Below, in pieces: positions 8,102 through 15,972 of a DNA stretch of 22,112 nt. The stretch is from Verrucomicrobiota bacterium. GTDB taxonomy: Bacteria; Verrucomicrobiota; Verrucomicrobiia; Chthoniobacterales; UBA10450. Where the stretch lies: the NCBI GenBank assembly GCA_003218785.1, contig QHOM01000033.1:1-22112 (forward strand), in the 5' to 3' direction. Every line of letters begins with the position of its first letter. The stretch's first letter is position 1. A program made the position numbers and the translations under genes. Below the pieces are notes generated by a model. It saw nothing but the letters and a program-made list of their open reading frames with translations, was not told the origin of the DNA and searched no databases.

Positions 8102-8302
8102 ATGACAATCTTCCTCAATGGCGAACGCGTCGAAACGCGCGACGCGAAAACAATCGCCGAACTAATTGATCGTTACCAACTGCCGCCACAATCCGTTTTG
8201 GTCGAGTACAATGGCGTTGCCTTGCATCGACACGAATGGCCGGAACGATTACTAGCCGAAGGCGATAAGGTAGAATTTGTTCGAGTCGTGGCTGGCGGCT
8301 AA
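8102..8302 (+). CDS. thiS: ThiS, sulfur-carrier protein for thiazole synthesis
   Basis: ThiS is a small ubiquitin-like carrier. Its C-terminal glycine is adenylated by ThiF and turned into a thiocarboxylate that supplies the thiazole sulfur. The 66 residues match the family, with MTIFLNGERVE at the N-terminus, the internal VEYNGVALHRHEW strand and a C-terminal VRVVAGG. The essential Gly-Gly is at the very end. It lies 215 bases downstream of thiH across a repeat element. Its stop is only 6 bases from the stop of the convergent protease gene. thiF and thiG are not in the window. Confidence 0.93.
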   Translation: MTIFLNGERVETRDAKTIAELIDRYQLPPQSVLVEYNGVALHRHEWPERLLAEGDKVEFVRVVAGG

Positions 8303-8308
8303 ATTTAT

Positions 8309-9775
8309 TCAGACTTGCTCTGCGCGCTTGACCACAACTCGCATTCCGTCCCTTTGAATCACGGTGATGGGCGTTTGTGGCGCAATAAATTCTCCCTCAG
8401 TAACAACATCGACAACGTGATCGGCGAAACGGGCTTTTCCGCTCGGTCGCAAGATGGTGATCGCTGTGCCCTGCGTTCCCGACGTCAGCGAGAGCGCGGT
8501 GGCAAATTTATGTGGCGCGCCAGCCAAGGATGGACCTCGCGGATTCGAGGTCATCAGAGCGAATCGGCGATAAAGGCTCGTCCGCGGCAAAAAACGAGCG
8601 AGTATGGCGATCACAAGCACTGCCGCCACGATGGCGATAAAAAGATTGAGCAGTGGAACGGCGAGCATGCGTCCTTTTGGGAAAAATGTCTCGCCTGGGT
8701 ACCGATCGATCATTGCCCAAAGTAATGAGGCAAGCATAAGAAAGACCCCGACTACGCCGAAGACGATCGTGGAGTGCGCGAAAAAGAGGATTTCGACTAA
8801 AACGAGCACCATCCCAACGGTAAAGAGAGCGACGACTTCCCAGCCGGCCAAGCCGGCCAAGTAGTGGCCGAGAAAAAATAGCGCAAAACAGATCGCTGAA
8901 ATAATTCCCGGTAAACTCGCCCCGGGAATTTTGAATTCGAGATAAGCGCCGATGATACCGCCCAGTAAAAGTAATGGTGCGAGGGCAGTGATCCAAAAAG
9001 CGAGGTGCTCAAAGCCGCTCGGATTTAGCGACACGATCTCGCCTTTAAGCTCGGCTTTTTGCGTTAGATCGACGATCGAATCAGCGATGCCATCCGCCAA
9101 CAACGGTTTGCCGTTGATGCGCTCTATTGCCTCCTGCGCGTTAAGCGTGAGAAGCGTTCCCTTCGGGTGGATCAGACGGTCTCCAATTTTTACTTCCTTG
9201 TCCTTGTTCATGAACGCTTCGCCAATATCGGGATTGTGCCCGTTGCGAGCCGCGGAGCTCCGAATGAGCGCGGACCAATATGAGATCGTTTTCTCGCGCG
9301 CGGTCGGCGGAAGGTCTTCCCCGGTCGGCAGAATAGGGGCGGCGGCGCCGATCGCGCTCACCGGCGCCATGTAGATATGCTGTGTGGCGAGCGCGATGAT
9401 CGCCCCCGCCGAGCCGGCGTTTGAGTTAATGAATGTGTAAGTCGGGATGGTGATGTGATTGAGCGCGTTCACGATGTCGGCCGCCGCATCCAGTCGCCCG
9501 CCGTACGTGTCCATCTCGAAGATCATTGCGGAGGCGCCACTGCCTTTGGCTGCCTTCTCGGCGCGCCGCAGAAACATCAGGAGAGACGGAGAAACTTCGC
9601 CGTGCAGTGGGACTACGACTACGTCACCTTTGTGAATGACATCGCGTGCTTGAGAGGTTGCAGGCGCGATGAAAAATGCCGCGGCGAAAATTGTGACCAC
9701 TGGGAGCGCGACTTGGAGGGACAACCTCCGTGTCGTCCCACTATTGATCTCCAGGATCGACAATAACATCTTCAT
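8309..9775 (-). CDS. NfeD/ClpP-class membrane-bound serine protease
   Basis: This is a membrane protease of the long NfeD type: an N-terminal ClpP-like domain, a membrane block and a C-terminal OB-fold domain. From ATG 9775 it has 488 residues. A signal peptide ends at APATSQA (about residue 43). The protease domain holds the presumed nucleophile S122 in NAGSAGAI and a candidate catalytic lysine K162 in REKTISYW, a Ser-Lys dyad as described for archaeal PH1510. Four to five membrane segments fill about 255-410, and the OB domain follows to the end (ITILRPSG ... VTEGEFI). The frame is open upstream to GTG 9832 and ATG 9829, but those starts would overlap dnaG. The family is linked to membrane-raft and stomatin-like quality control; the substrate is unknown. 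Confidence 0.88.
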   Translation of the reverse strand: MKMLLSILEINSGTTRRLSLQVALPVVTIFAAAFFIAPATSQARDVIHKGDVVVVPLHGEVSPSLLMFLRRAEKAAKGSGASAMIFEMDTYGGRLDAAADIVNALNHITIPTYTFINSNAGSAGAIIALATQHIYMAPVSAIGAAAPILPTGEDLPPTAREKTISYWSALIRSSAARNGHNPDIGEAFMNKDKEVKIGDRLIHPKGTLLTLNAQEAIERINGKPLLADGIADSIVDLTQKAELKGEIVSLNPSGFEHLAFWITALAPLLLLGGIIGAYLEFKIPGASLPGIISAICFALFFLGHYLAGLAGWEVVALFTVGMVLVLVEILFFAHSTIVFGVVGVFLMLASLLWAMIDRYPGETFFPKGRMLAVPLLNLFIAIVAAVLVIAILARFLPRTSLYRRFALMTSNPRGPSLAGAPHKFATALSLTSGTQGTAITILRPSGKARFADHVVDVVTEGEFIAPQTPITVIQRDGMRVVVKRAEQV

Positions 9776-9816
9776 GTTTTCAATTCGTCCGGCGCGGATA
9801 AGTTTGCCATCTGCCT

Positions 9817-11673
9817 GTGGCAATTCCATCACAAACCATCGAGCAGATCGCCGCAGCGAACGATATCGTCGAAGTGATCGGTTCGTATTTTCCGCTCAAA
9901 CGCGCAGGGGCAAATTTCAAGGCGCTTTGCCCATTTCACCAGGAGAAGACGCCGTCGTTCCATGTCAGCCCGCAGCGACAAACTTTCCACTGCTTTGGAT
10001 GCGGAGTAGGCGGAAGCGTTTTTCGCTTTGTGATGGATTATGAGCACATTGATTTTCCTTCCGCCGTGCGCAAGCTGGCGGCGCGCGTCGGCATCCCGGT
10101 AATTGAAGAGCGGGGTCCGGGCGGTGCCGAAGATCGGCAACATGAAACTCGCCGCACTTTGCTACAGCTGCATGGGGAGGCTGCCGCATGGTTTCATGAG
10201 AATTTGATCAAGAAGGAATTCGCCGAACCGGCGCGGAAATATCTGAAGCAGCGTGGGATCACGGCAGAAATCGCGAAGCGATGGCACCTTGGTTATGCGC
10301 CCGATGAATGGGATGCGTTTGGTAGTTGGGCCCGCGAACATGGGTACGAGACGCGCGATCTCATTGCAAGTGGCCTCGTTAAGACCAAAGACGACGCAGA
10401 GCGTGCAGCGGACGAAACATCAAACGCCAAACGAACATCGTATGATCGCTTTCGCGGACGGATCATGTTTCCAATCTGCAACGACATCGGCGAAGTGATT
10501 GCGTTTAGCGGCCGACTTCTGAAAGACGAGGAGGGAACGGCGAAATACTTGAATTCGCCGGAGACACCGCTTTTTCGAAAGGGCAACGTGCTTTTTGGTC
10601 TGCACAAAACCAAGCGCGCATTGATTGAGGCAAATTGCGCTGTCGTGTGCGAAGGCCAGCTTGATCTAATCGCTCTGTACGAAGCGGGAATTGCGAACGT
10701 GGTTGCTCCCCAGGGCACGGCGTTTACCGAGAGCCAGGCGCGGGTTCTGAAGCGTTTCGTCGATGAAGTTGTTCTTTGCTTTGATGCGGACGCAGCCGGA
10801 CAAAAAGCGGCCGAGCGTTCGCTTGAGGCGCTCCTGCAAAAGGACCGCGCATGGTTCAATGCCTTCGCGTATCAGCTGACTGTTCGTATTGCTGAAATGC
10901 CGGTGGGTGAGGATCCGGACTCGTTGATTCGGCGCGAGGGAAAAGAGGCGTTTGAAAAACGTGTTGCCGAAGCTCCGGAGTTCTTCGATTACTGGATCGT
11001 TCGTTCTGCTGAGCAGACGGACCTAACATCTATGACGGCGAAAATGCAGGTGGCTAGGCAAATGGCAGTCGCGATATCGTATACCCGAGATCCATTCTTG
11101 CGTGGTGAACTGATAAGCAAAGTCAGTTCGAGACTCGGTGTTTCGATGTCAGATTTTGAAACGCTCTTACCGAAGCCACAGCGCGAACGTGCCGAGACAA
11201 TCAATGCAGCGTCTGCACCAATCGCTCCAGCACCGCGGCATGACATCGCGATACTTTGCCTCTTGGCGCTGCGAGATGAAGAAGCGCGAGATTTTCTTCG
11301 CGAGCAAAATTGGCGGGAGGTCCTCGGACAAGTGCCAGATGCGGAAATCCTTGTCCGCATTCTCGAGAGCGGCTTGCGCCCCAGTGACGCCGCCTCACTC
11401 AATGCCTTTATGGCCACGCTCTCCTCGGCAGACGAAGCACTGGTTTCTTCGTGGTTGCTGCAGAAAGTGCCGCCCAATGCCGGAACCATGGTGGAGAAAT
11501 GGTGGCTCGGCATTCGCCAGGCTGTGTTGCGTCGCCAGCTTGACGTGGCGAAGAACCGAATAAAACTCCCCCAACTCAGCGCCGGTGACGTTGTGAATTT
11601 GCAGAAACAAATCCTTGACCTGCAAGAGCAGCTCCACGAGCTTTCACAGCCCGCCGGCGCGGCCGACAGTTGA
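9817..11673 (+). CDS. dnaG: DNA primase DnaG
   Basis: DnaG makes the RNA primers for lagging-strand replication. The 618-residue protein has the N-terminal CHC2 zinc ribbon C38, H41, C59, C62 (ALCPFHQEKTPSF ... FHCFGCG). The RNA-polymerase core includes SYDRFRGRIMFPI and KYLNSPETPLFRKG. The Toprim acidic residues are E279 in CEGQLD and D323/D325 in FDADAAG. The C-terminal third, presumably helicase-binding, is divergent. The start is GTG 9817, giving MAIPSQTIEQIAAANDIVEVI at the N-terminus. Compared with E. coli it carries about 13 extra residues just before SYDRF (around D193-T207), which coincide with a short DNA repeat. rpoD follows with an overlapping start, the conserved dnaG-rpoD arrangement. 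Confidence 0.96.
   Translation: MAIPSQTIEQIAAANDIVEVIGSYFPLKRAGANFKALCPFHQEKTPSFHVSPQRQTFHCFGCGVGGSVFRFVMDYEHIDFPSAVRKLAARVGIPVIEERGPGGAEDRQHETRRTLLQLHGEAAAWFHENLIKKEFAEPARKYLKQRGITAEIAKRWHLGYAPDEWDAFGSWAREHGYETRDLIASGLVKTKDDAERAADETSNAKRTSYDRFRGRIMFPICNDIGEVIAFSGRLLKDEEGTAKYLNSPETPLFRKGNVLFGLHKTKRALIEANCAVVCEGQLDLIALYEAGIANVVAPQGTAFTESQARVLKRFVDEVVLCFDADAAGQKAAERSLEALLQKDRAWFNAFAYQLTVRIAEMPVGEDPDSLIRREGKEAFEKRVAEAPEFFDYWIVRSAEQTDLTSMTAKMQVARQMAVAISYTRDPFLRGELISKVSSRLGVSMSDFETLLPKPQRERAETINAASAPIAPAPRHDIAILCLLALRDEEARDFLREQNWREVLGQVPDAEILVRILESGLRPSDAASLNAFMATLSSADEALVSSWLLQKVPPNAGTMVEKWWLGIRQAVLRRQLDVAKNRIKLPQLSAGDVVNLQKQILDLQEQLHELSQPAGAADS
10411..10448 (+). repeat. Shortened 'aacatcgaa'-type repeat inside dnaG
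   Basis: The stretch starting gacgaaacatcaaacgccaa and continuing acgaacatcgtatgatcg aligns with the thiH-thiS repeat at 7885-7925 (gacagaaacatcgaacacca, then aacgccgaacatcgaagatc), apart from a few short deletions and substitutions. In the dnaG frame it reads ADETSNAKRTSYD, with no stop and no frame change. It sits where E. coli DnaG has no counterpart. Confidence 0.65.
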
Positions 11674-13577
11674 TTGTCGATCCACCGGTGGTAGATCGAA
11701 GGTCTCAGTCAATCCGTAACCGCACAATCTTGGCCAGGCATTCGAAACGAAAGGGAGCTAGCCGACAGTCGTCGTCACAACGGCTTAAAAAAAGCCAGCC
11801 TCGCCGTAGTTCAGTAACGAAGCCTTCTGGCCTTCGGCGAAATGCGAAGAGACAGCCAAAATTCGCTAGGTTCAAAGCGAAGCGTATTAGGCTTTTCTTA
11901 AAGCGGCGCAATGGCGCACCGCAGCCGCAGCACGAAGCGACGACCTCTCATCTGCATTCGGCGATCGAAGTCCAGAGTCGGATCCGCGAACTGATCAAGC
12001 TGGCAAAAGAACAAGGTTACCTCACATTTGACGATTTGAACGAGGCGTTGCCCGAAGGGATCACCGACGCCGATGAGCTCGATCTCATCCTCACGCGCCT
12101 GCGTCGCATGGAGATCGACATTATTGAAGCGTCGGAGGTGGATCGCTACAAGGACGGCAAAAAAGACGGAGAGGAGGAAGAAGAAGAGGAAGAGAAGCCT
12201 GAAGCCAAGCTCGATATTCTGGACGACCCGGTGCGGATGTATCTTAAGCAGATGGGACAGGTTCCGCTCCTGACCCGGGAACAGGAAGTGGAAATTTCAA
12301 AACGGATTGAGGAAGCCGAAAACATGGTGCAGAAGCACATCAACCGCTTCGGCTTTATTGCACGCGCCCACCTCGATCTCGCCAGGAAGCTTGCTGAGGG
12401 CAGGGAACGCTTCGATCGCGTCATTCTCGACAAGAAAATCGAAAGCCGGGAACGGTATATGAAAAAGCTGCCGCGCCTGTGCGGACAGGTGGAACAACTG
12501 AGCGCTTCGATCAACCAGCAATACTGTCAGCCTCCGCGCAACTCTTCAAAAAAACGATCGCAGAAGCTTCAGTCTCTGCAAAGAGCGATGGCTTCACTCC
12601 AACGGGTTTATCCCCACTTTTACTTCAAGCAGAAAGTCACGGAGGAATTTGTTCACCTGGCAGACGACGCCTATCATGCCTCGCTTTATCTACAGACGGA
12701 GATAGCCAAACATCTTCGCGATCGAAAAAAAAGGTTACAACTCCGAAACAAAATCCACGAGCTGGAAAAGAGCCTTTGGCTTTCGCTTTCTGAATATGCC
12801 GACCACTACCAGGCGCTGAAAGGTTGGATGCGCCAGGCATTCCGAGCCAAGACCGAAATGGTGGAAGCAAACCTGCGCCTTGTTATCTCGATCGCAAAAA
12901 AATACACGAATCGCGGCCTGTCGTTTCTCGACCTGATCCAGGAAGGGAACATGGGGTTGATGAAGGCGGTCGAGAAATTCGAATATCGGCGCGGCTACAA
13001 GTTTTCCACTTACGCGACGTGGTGGATCCGCCAAGCCATCACCCGTTCGATCGCCGACCAGGCGCGCACTATTCGCATTCCCGTCCACATGATCGAGACG
13101 ATCAATAAGCTCATGCGCGTGCAAAAACAGCTCGTGCAGGAGTACGGGCGCGAACCTACGCCGGAAGAGGTAGCGGAAGAAGTGCTATTGCCAGTGGATC
13201 GCGTTCGCGCGGTCTTAAAGATGGCGCAGCAGCCGATCTCGCTCCAGTCGCCCGTCGGCGAAAGCGAAGAAACTAACTTTGGCGATTTTATCGAGGACAG
13301 AGGCGCCGAAAACCCGAGCGACATGACTGCCATCGTTTTGCTAAAGGAAAAGATCAAGGACGTGCTGGAGACACTGACAGATCGTGAACGGCAGGTGCTC
13401 GAGCAACGATTCGGACTGGTCGATGGATACAGCCGAACCCTCGAAGAAGTAGGGCGGCAGTTCCAGGTTACCCGTGAACGTATTCGGCAAATCGAAGCAA
13501 AGGCTTTGCGCAAAATGCGGCACCCAACCCGTATTCGGCAACTCGAAGGCTTCCTTGAGGCCCCCGGAGTGAAATAG
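11670..13577 (+). CDS. rpoD: RNA polymerase primary sigma factor RpoD (sigma-70)
   Basis: RpoD directs RNA polymerase to housekeeping promoters. Region 1.1 is recognisable at about 98-160, followed by eight consecutive Glu (168-175). Region 1.2 is at about 184-218 (DDPVRMYLKQMGQVPLLTRE). A non-conserved helical stretch runs to about 395, then region 2 at about 398-470 (LRLVISIAKKYTNRGLSFLD; KFSTYATWWIRQAI), region 3, and region 4 from about 569 with the helix-turn-helix TLEEVGRQFQVTRERIRQIE. The frame has no Met before region 1.1. The TTG at 11670 overlaps the dnaG stop as TTGA and is taken as a coupled start, which gives a basic Arg/Lys/Ser-rich tail of about 95 residues before region 1.1. 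TTG 11730 is an alternative start. The body is certain; the N-terminus is not. Confidence 0.93.
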   Translation: MIVDPPVVDRRSQSIRNRTILARHSKRKGASRQSSSQRLKKSQPRRSSVTKPSGLRRNAKRQPKFARFKAKRIRLFLKRRNGAPQPQHEATTSHLHSAIEVQSRIRELIKLAKEQGYLTFDDLNEALPEGITDADELDLILTRLRRMEIDIIEASEVDRYKDGKKDGEEEEEEEEKPEAKLDILDDPVRMYLKQMGQVPLLTREQEVEISKRIEEAENMVQKHINRFGFIARAHLDLARKLAEGRERFDRVILDKKIESRERYMKKLPRLCGQVEQLSASINQQYCQPPRNSSKKRSQKLQSLQRAMASLQRVYPHFYFKQKVTEEFVHLADDAYHASLYLQTEIAKHLRDRKKRLQLRNKIHELEKSLWLSLSEYADHYQALKGWMRQAFRAKTEMVEANLRLVISIAKKYTNRGLSFLDLIQEGNMGLMKAVEKFEYRRGYKFSTYATWWIRQAITRSIADQARTIRIPVHMIETINKLMRVQKQLVQEYGREPTPEEVAEEVLLPVDRVRAVLKMAQQPISLQSPVGESEETNFGDFIEDRGAENPSDMTAIVLLKEKIKDVLETLTDRERQVLEQRFGLVDGYSRTLEEVGRQFQVTRERIRQIEAKALRKMRHPTRIRQLEGFLEAPGVK

Positions 13578-13641
13578 CGATTTTTAAGGTTCCGTCGGGC
13601 GCAACTTCCAACGGCGCAAGTAGTTCAATCCATCGGAGACT

Positions 13642-13995
13642 ATGGAACGTAAAGATGATCAGGAATTATGGGATTTGCTTGGTCGGATCGCCGAACCCAG
13701 GCTTTCGCCATTCTTCGCCCGGAACGTGGCGAGGAAGATCCGCCAGGAGGCGAGCCGGTTCGAGCGGATGCGAAACTGGTTGAGCTTGCGGAGGCTGACC
13801 GCAGCAACTGCTGTGGCAATTGTCGTAATAGGCATGGCCATAGCGAGGCATCATCCTGCGTCGCAAACACCACCTGCGAGCGAAGCAGATGTCGTCGCTC
13901 AGATCGATCCACAAGATTATGACGTCGTCGCTGATCTAGATACATTGATTGCTTGGGATGAAACTAACCTGTGGGACGAAAAGCCAAGTTTGTAA
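13642..13995 (+). CDS. Small single-span membrane protein, possible anti-sigma-like
   Basis: This 117-residue protein is not firmly recognised. It has a charged cytoplasmic part (residues 1-50: KDDQELWDLLGRIAEPRLSP then FFARNVARKIRQE), one membrane segment at about 52-68 (LTAATAVAIVVIGMAIA) and an acidic outer tail (DPQDYDVVADLDTLIAWDE). That topology, together with a downstream secreted DUF3106-like gene, resembles the anti-sigma/sensor pairs I associate with ECF sigma operons in this phylum. Here the gene upstream is rpoD rather than an ECF gene. No zinc-binding His/Cys motif is present. GGAG at 13634-13637 lies just before ATG 13642. The end overlaps the next gene by 25 bases. Function is inference only. 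Confidence 0.75.
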   Translation: MERKDDQELWDLLGRIAEPRLSPFFARNVARKIRQEASRFERMRNWLSLRRLTAATAVAIVVIGMAIARHHPASQTPPASEADVVAQIDPQDYDVVADLDTLIAWDETNLWDEKPSL

Positions 13996-14498
13996 AGATA
14001 ATCGCAGCGTTGTCGATCTTCGCTTCTGTCTGTGCTTCGGCACAAGCGCAACCGCATCGGTCTAACGGGCGACAGACGGGTCCACCTCCTCGTCGGTCCC
14101 CGCCGGTACAGAGCACGCGTCAACAGTGGCTTTCACTTTCCCCGGAAGCCCGGCAGAATTTCCAGCGCAATGCCGAGCGTTGGCTGCGAATGAGCCCGCA
14201 GGAGCGTCAGATTATGCGTCAGCGAGAGGCCATGCGCCGCGAACAAATTCAGCGTGAAACTGAAGCGGCGCTCCGCGATTCTGGCCTACGCCTGGCTCCG
14301 GACGAGCGCGGGTTGTTTGAGTCCCGTTACATGCAAGAACGGCGAAAAATGGAGCAAACCCTCCGGCAGCAAATTGAAACTGAGCGACAGCAACAGCTGC
14401 CGGCTTTGATTCAGCAACTAAAAAGAGAATTCCAGCCTCAGCAGCCGAACAGCAGCACCACTGTGAAACCGACACAATCGCCGAAATCAGGAAAATAA
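13971..14498 (+). CDS. Secreted DUF3106-like, Gln/Arg-rich helical protein
   Basis: This 175-residue protein starts at GTG 13971, overlapping the preceding gene by 25 bases. A signal peptide (FVKIIAALSIFASVCASAQA, cleavage about residue 26) is followed by a Pro/Arg linker. The next segment carries two copies of the pattern 'W-L-x-[LM]-S-P-[EQ]-x-R' (QWLSLSPEARQNFQ at 52-65; RWLRMSPQERQIMRQ at 70-84), which is characteristic of DUF3106 proteins. The rest is a long charged helix rich in Gln, Glu and Arg (about 85-160), reminiscent in style of Spy- or CnrX-like periplasmic sensors. Gene overlap suggests co-expression with the membrane protein upstream. Function is unknown. Confidence 0.78.
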   Translation: MGRKAKFVKIIAALSIFASVCASAQAQPHRSNGRQTGPPPRRSPPVQSTRQQWLSLSPEARQNFQRNAERWLRMSPQERQIMRQREAMRREQIQRETEAALRDSGLRLAPDERGLFESRYMQERRKMEQTLRQQIETERQQQLPALIQQLKREFQPQQPNSSTTVKPTQSPKSGK

Positions 14499-14564
14499 CC
14501 GAACCGTCAGCGGAGCGACGGGAGTGCGCGCTGGGGTGCCCCTGCCGAACACTTGCTCAATGTC

Positions 14565-14601
14565 AAAAAAAAGAGCTGGCTCAAAATTGCTTCCAAGCCA
14601 G
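14565..14601 (-). terminator. Probable terminator for the ribD transcript
   Basis: Read on the minus strand, ctggct (14601-14596) pairs with agccag (14581-14576), extended by two wobble pairs. A three-base step then leads into eight T (14572-14565). It lies 26 bases beyond the stop of the small secreted protein gene. The stem is short, so strength is uncertain. Confidence 0.5.
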
Positions 14602-14626
14602 GTCGGTAGTTTGGATATCCGCCAGC

Positions 14627-14887
14627 TTACCGATGAAAGCGATGAGGATGTCGCACGAAGCCGCGGTGCCGGACAAAAACGCGATGCCCGTTGCGCCAGA
14701 AAAAGGACGGCCCTCCGTAGTAACCATAGTATGGATACGGTGGATAATACCCATAAGGGCCATATCCATACCCCACCGGGAATCCAAATCCGATCCCGAC
14801 CGATACGCCGGCGTCAGAACGCGGTGCCGAAGCAAAAGCGAATCCACTTGCTATCAATGCAATTAACAGAAGTCGTTTCCAGTTCAT
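14627..14887 (-). CDS. Small secreted Gly/Tyr/Pro/His-rich protein
   Basis: This 86-residue protein has an exemplary signal peptide (MNWKRLLLIALIASGFAFAS, cleavage near residue 26 at SDA). The mature part has about 60 residues. It begins GVSVGIGFGFPVGYGYGPYG, continues with Tyr/Pro repeats (YYPPYPYYGYYGG) and ends basic and His-rich (RVFVRHRGFVRHPHRFHR). A strong ribosome-binding site, GGGAGG at 14894-14899, lies 6 bases before the ATG, one of the best in the window. The gene starts 51 bases after the ribD stop on the same strand. Such proteins occur widely in Gram-negative cell envelopes. A surface or metal-binding role is possible but unproven, and no family name can be given. Confidence 0.8.
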   Translation of the reverse strand: MNWKRLLLIALIASGFAFASAPRSDAGVSVGIGFGFPVGYGYGPYGYYPPYPYYGYYGGPSFFWRNGHRVFVRHRGFVRHPHRFHR

Positions 14888-14937
14888 TATTTTCCTCCCA
14901 ACGATTCAACCGTGGGTACGACGAAAAGTTTCTCGAT

Positions 14938-15972
14938 TTATTCAGGAGCCACAATCTTGGGATAAGCGGTGATGCGGACATTTTGGCCGATCCGCTTGTA
15001 CGAAACGCGATCGAGACGCATCGCGTTTACAGTGGCCTCTGCTCCGCGGCCCGAGAATGCAATTATTGGTCCTCCGGTCAATATCGGGCCCAGGTAAAGT
15101 TGAACCTTGTCGATCAGACGCGCATCGAGCGCCTGTCCAAGCACGTCGCCGCCACCCTCAATCAGTACACTCGTGACATTTTTTTTCCCCAGGTCTTTCA
15201 ACACGCTCGCTAAAGACTTGCGCCTATAGACCAGCGTTCGTGCAGTCAGCCGATCACAAAACAAACGAGCCCGCCGCGGCAGGCTCCCTGAACGAGTTAG
15301 CACGACACGCCAGGGTTGTCGCGCGCCTTGCACGCCCCGCACGGTTAATCGCGGATTATCGGCTCGAACAGTCTCGGCTCCAACTAGAATTGCGTCCACG
15401 CGAGCGCGAAGCCCCTGTGCGTGCCGACGGGCAGAAACGTCTGTGATCCACCGAGGCTCACCGGGAGGCCGCGTCAATCGGCCATCCAGAGACATCCCGC
15501 ACTTTGCGATGACAAACGGCCGTTGGGTGACAATCCATTTGTTAAAAGCCTCGTTAAGGCGTGCGCACTCCCTGGCCAAAATGCCCTCTCGGATTTTGAC
15601 GCCCGCATTTCGCAACTGTACGATGCCTTTGCCGGAGTGGCGCGGATTGACGTCTATCGCGCCGACAACTACTTTCCTGACCCCTGCCTTAAGGATCGCA
15701 TCCGTGCATGGGGCAGTGAGTCCGACAGTGGAACAAGGTTCGAGAGTAACGTACAGCGTGGCACGGGCAGGCACGGGAGCGTCGAAACTACGGAGGCATT
15801 CGATTTCGGCGTGCTCACGGCCTGCTCCTCGATGGTGTCCTTTTGCCACTATCCGATTGTGAATAACCAGAACTGCTCCGACAGCGGGATTGGGACTCGT
15901 CTGACCTTGTGCTTTTTCGGCCTCCTTGAGTGCCGCGCGCATGAACCGTTTATCTCGTTGCGTCGTCGCCAC
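14938..15972 (-). CDS. ribD: Bifunctional riboflavin deaminase/reductase RibD
   Basis: RibD performs two successive steps of riboflavin synthesis on the GTP-derived pyrimidine: zinc-dependent deamination, then NADPH-dependent reduction of the ribose side chain. The deaminase half has H54-A-E56 in GREHAEIECL, C80 in LEPC and C89 in APCTDAI, the zinc ligands and proton shuttle. The reductase half (about 150-344) has FVIAKCGMSLDGRL, GAETVRADNPRLTVR and LIEGGGDVLGQAL. The stretch between C80 and C89 reads STVGLTAP instead of the usual S-H-x-G-R-T-P-P, a mild departure. The start is GTG 15972; ATG 15942 (residue 11) is possible. No other rib genes are nearby. Confidence 0.94.
   Translation of the reverse strand: MATTQRDKRFMRAALKEAEKAQGQTSPNPAVGAVLVIHNRIVAKGHHRGAGREHAEIECLRSFDAPVPARATLYVTLEPCSTVGLTAPCTDAILKAGVRKVVVGAIDVNPRHSGKGIVQLRNAGVKIREGILARECARLNEAFNKWIVTQRPFVIAKCGMSLDGRLTRPPGEPRWITDVSARRHAQGLRARVDAILVGAETVRADNPRLTVRGVQGARQPWRVVLTRSGSLPRRARLFCDRLTARTLVYRRKSLASVLKDLGKKNVTSVLIEGGGDVLGQALDARLIDKVQLYLGPILTGGPIIAFSGRGAEATVNAMRLDRVSYKRIGQNVRITAYPKIVAPE

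Noticed and set aside
14524..15213. 229-codon plus-strand frame
   Set aside because: It runs antisense through the small secreted protein and ribD, both well supported; the translation is irregular and matches nothing.
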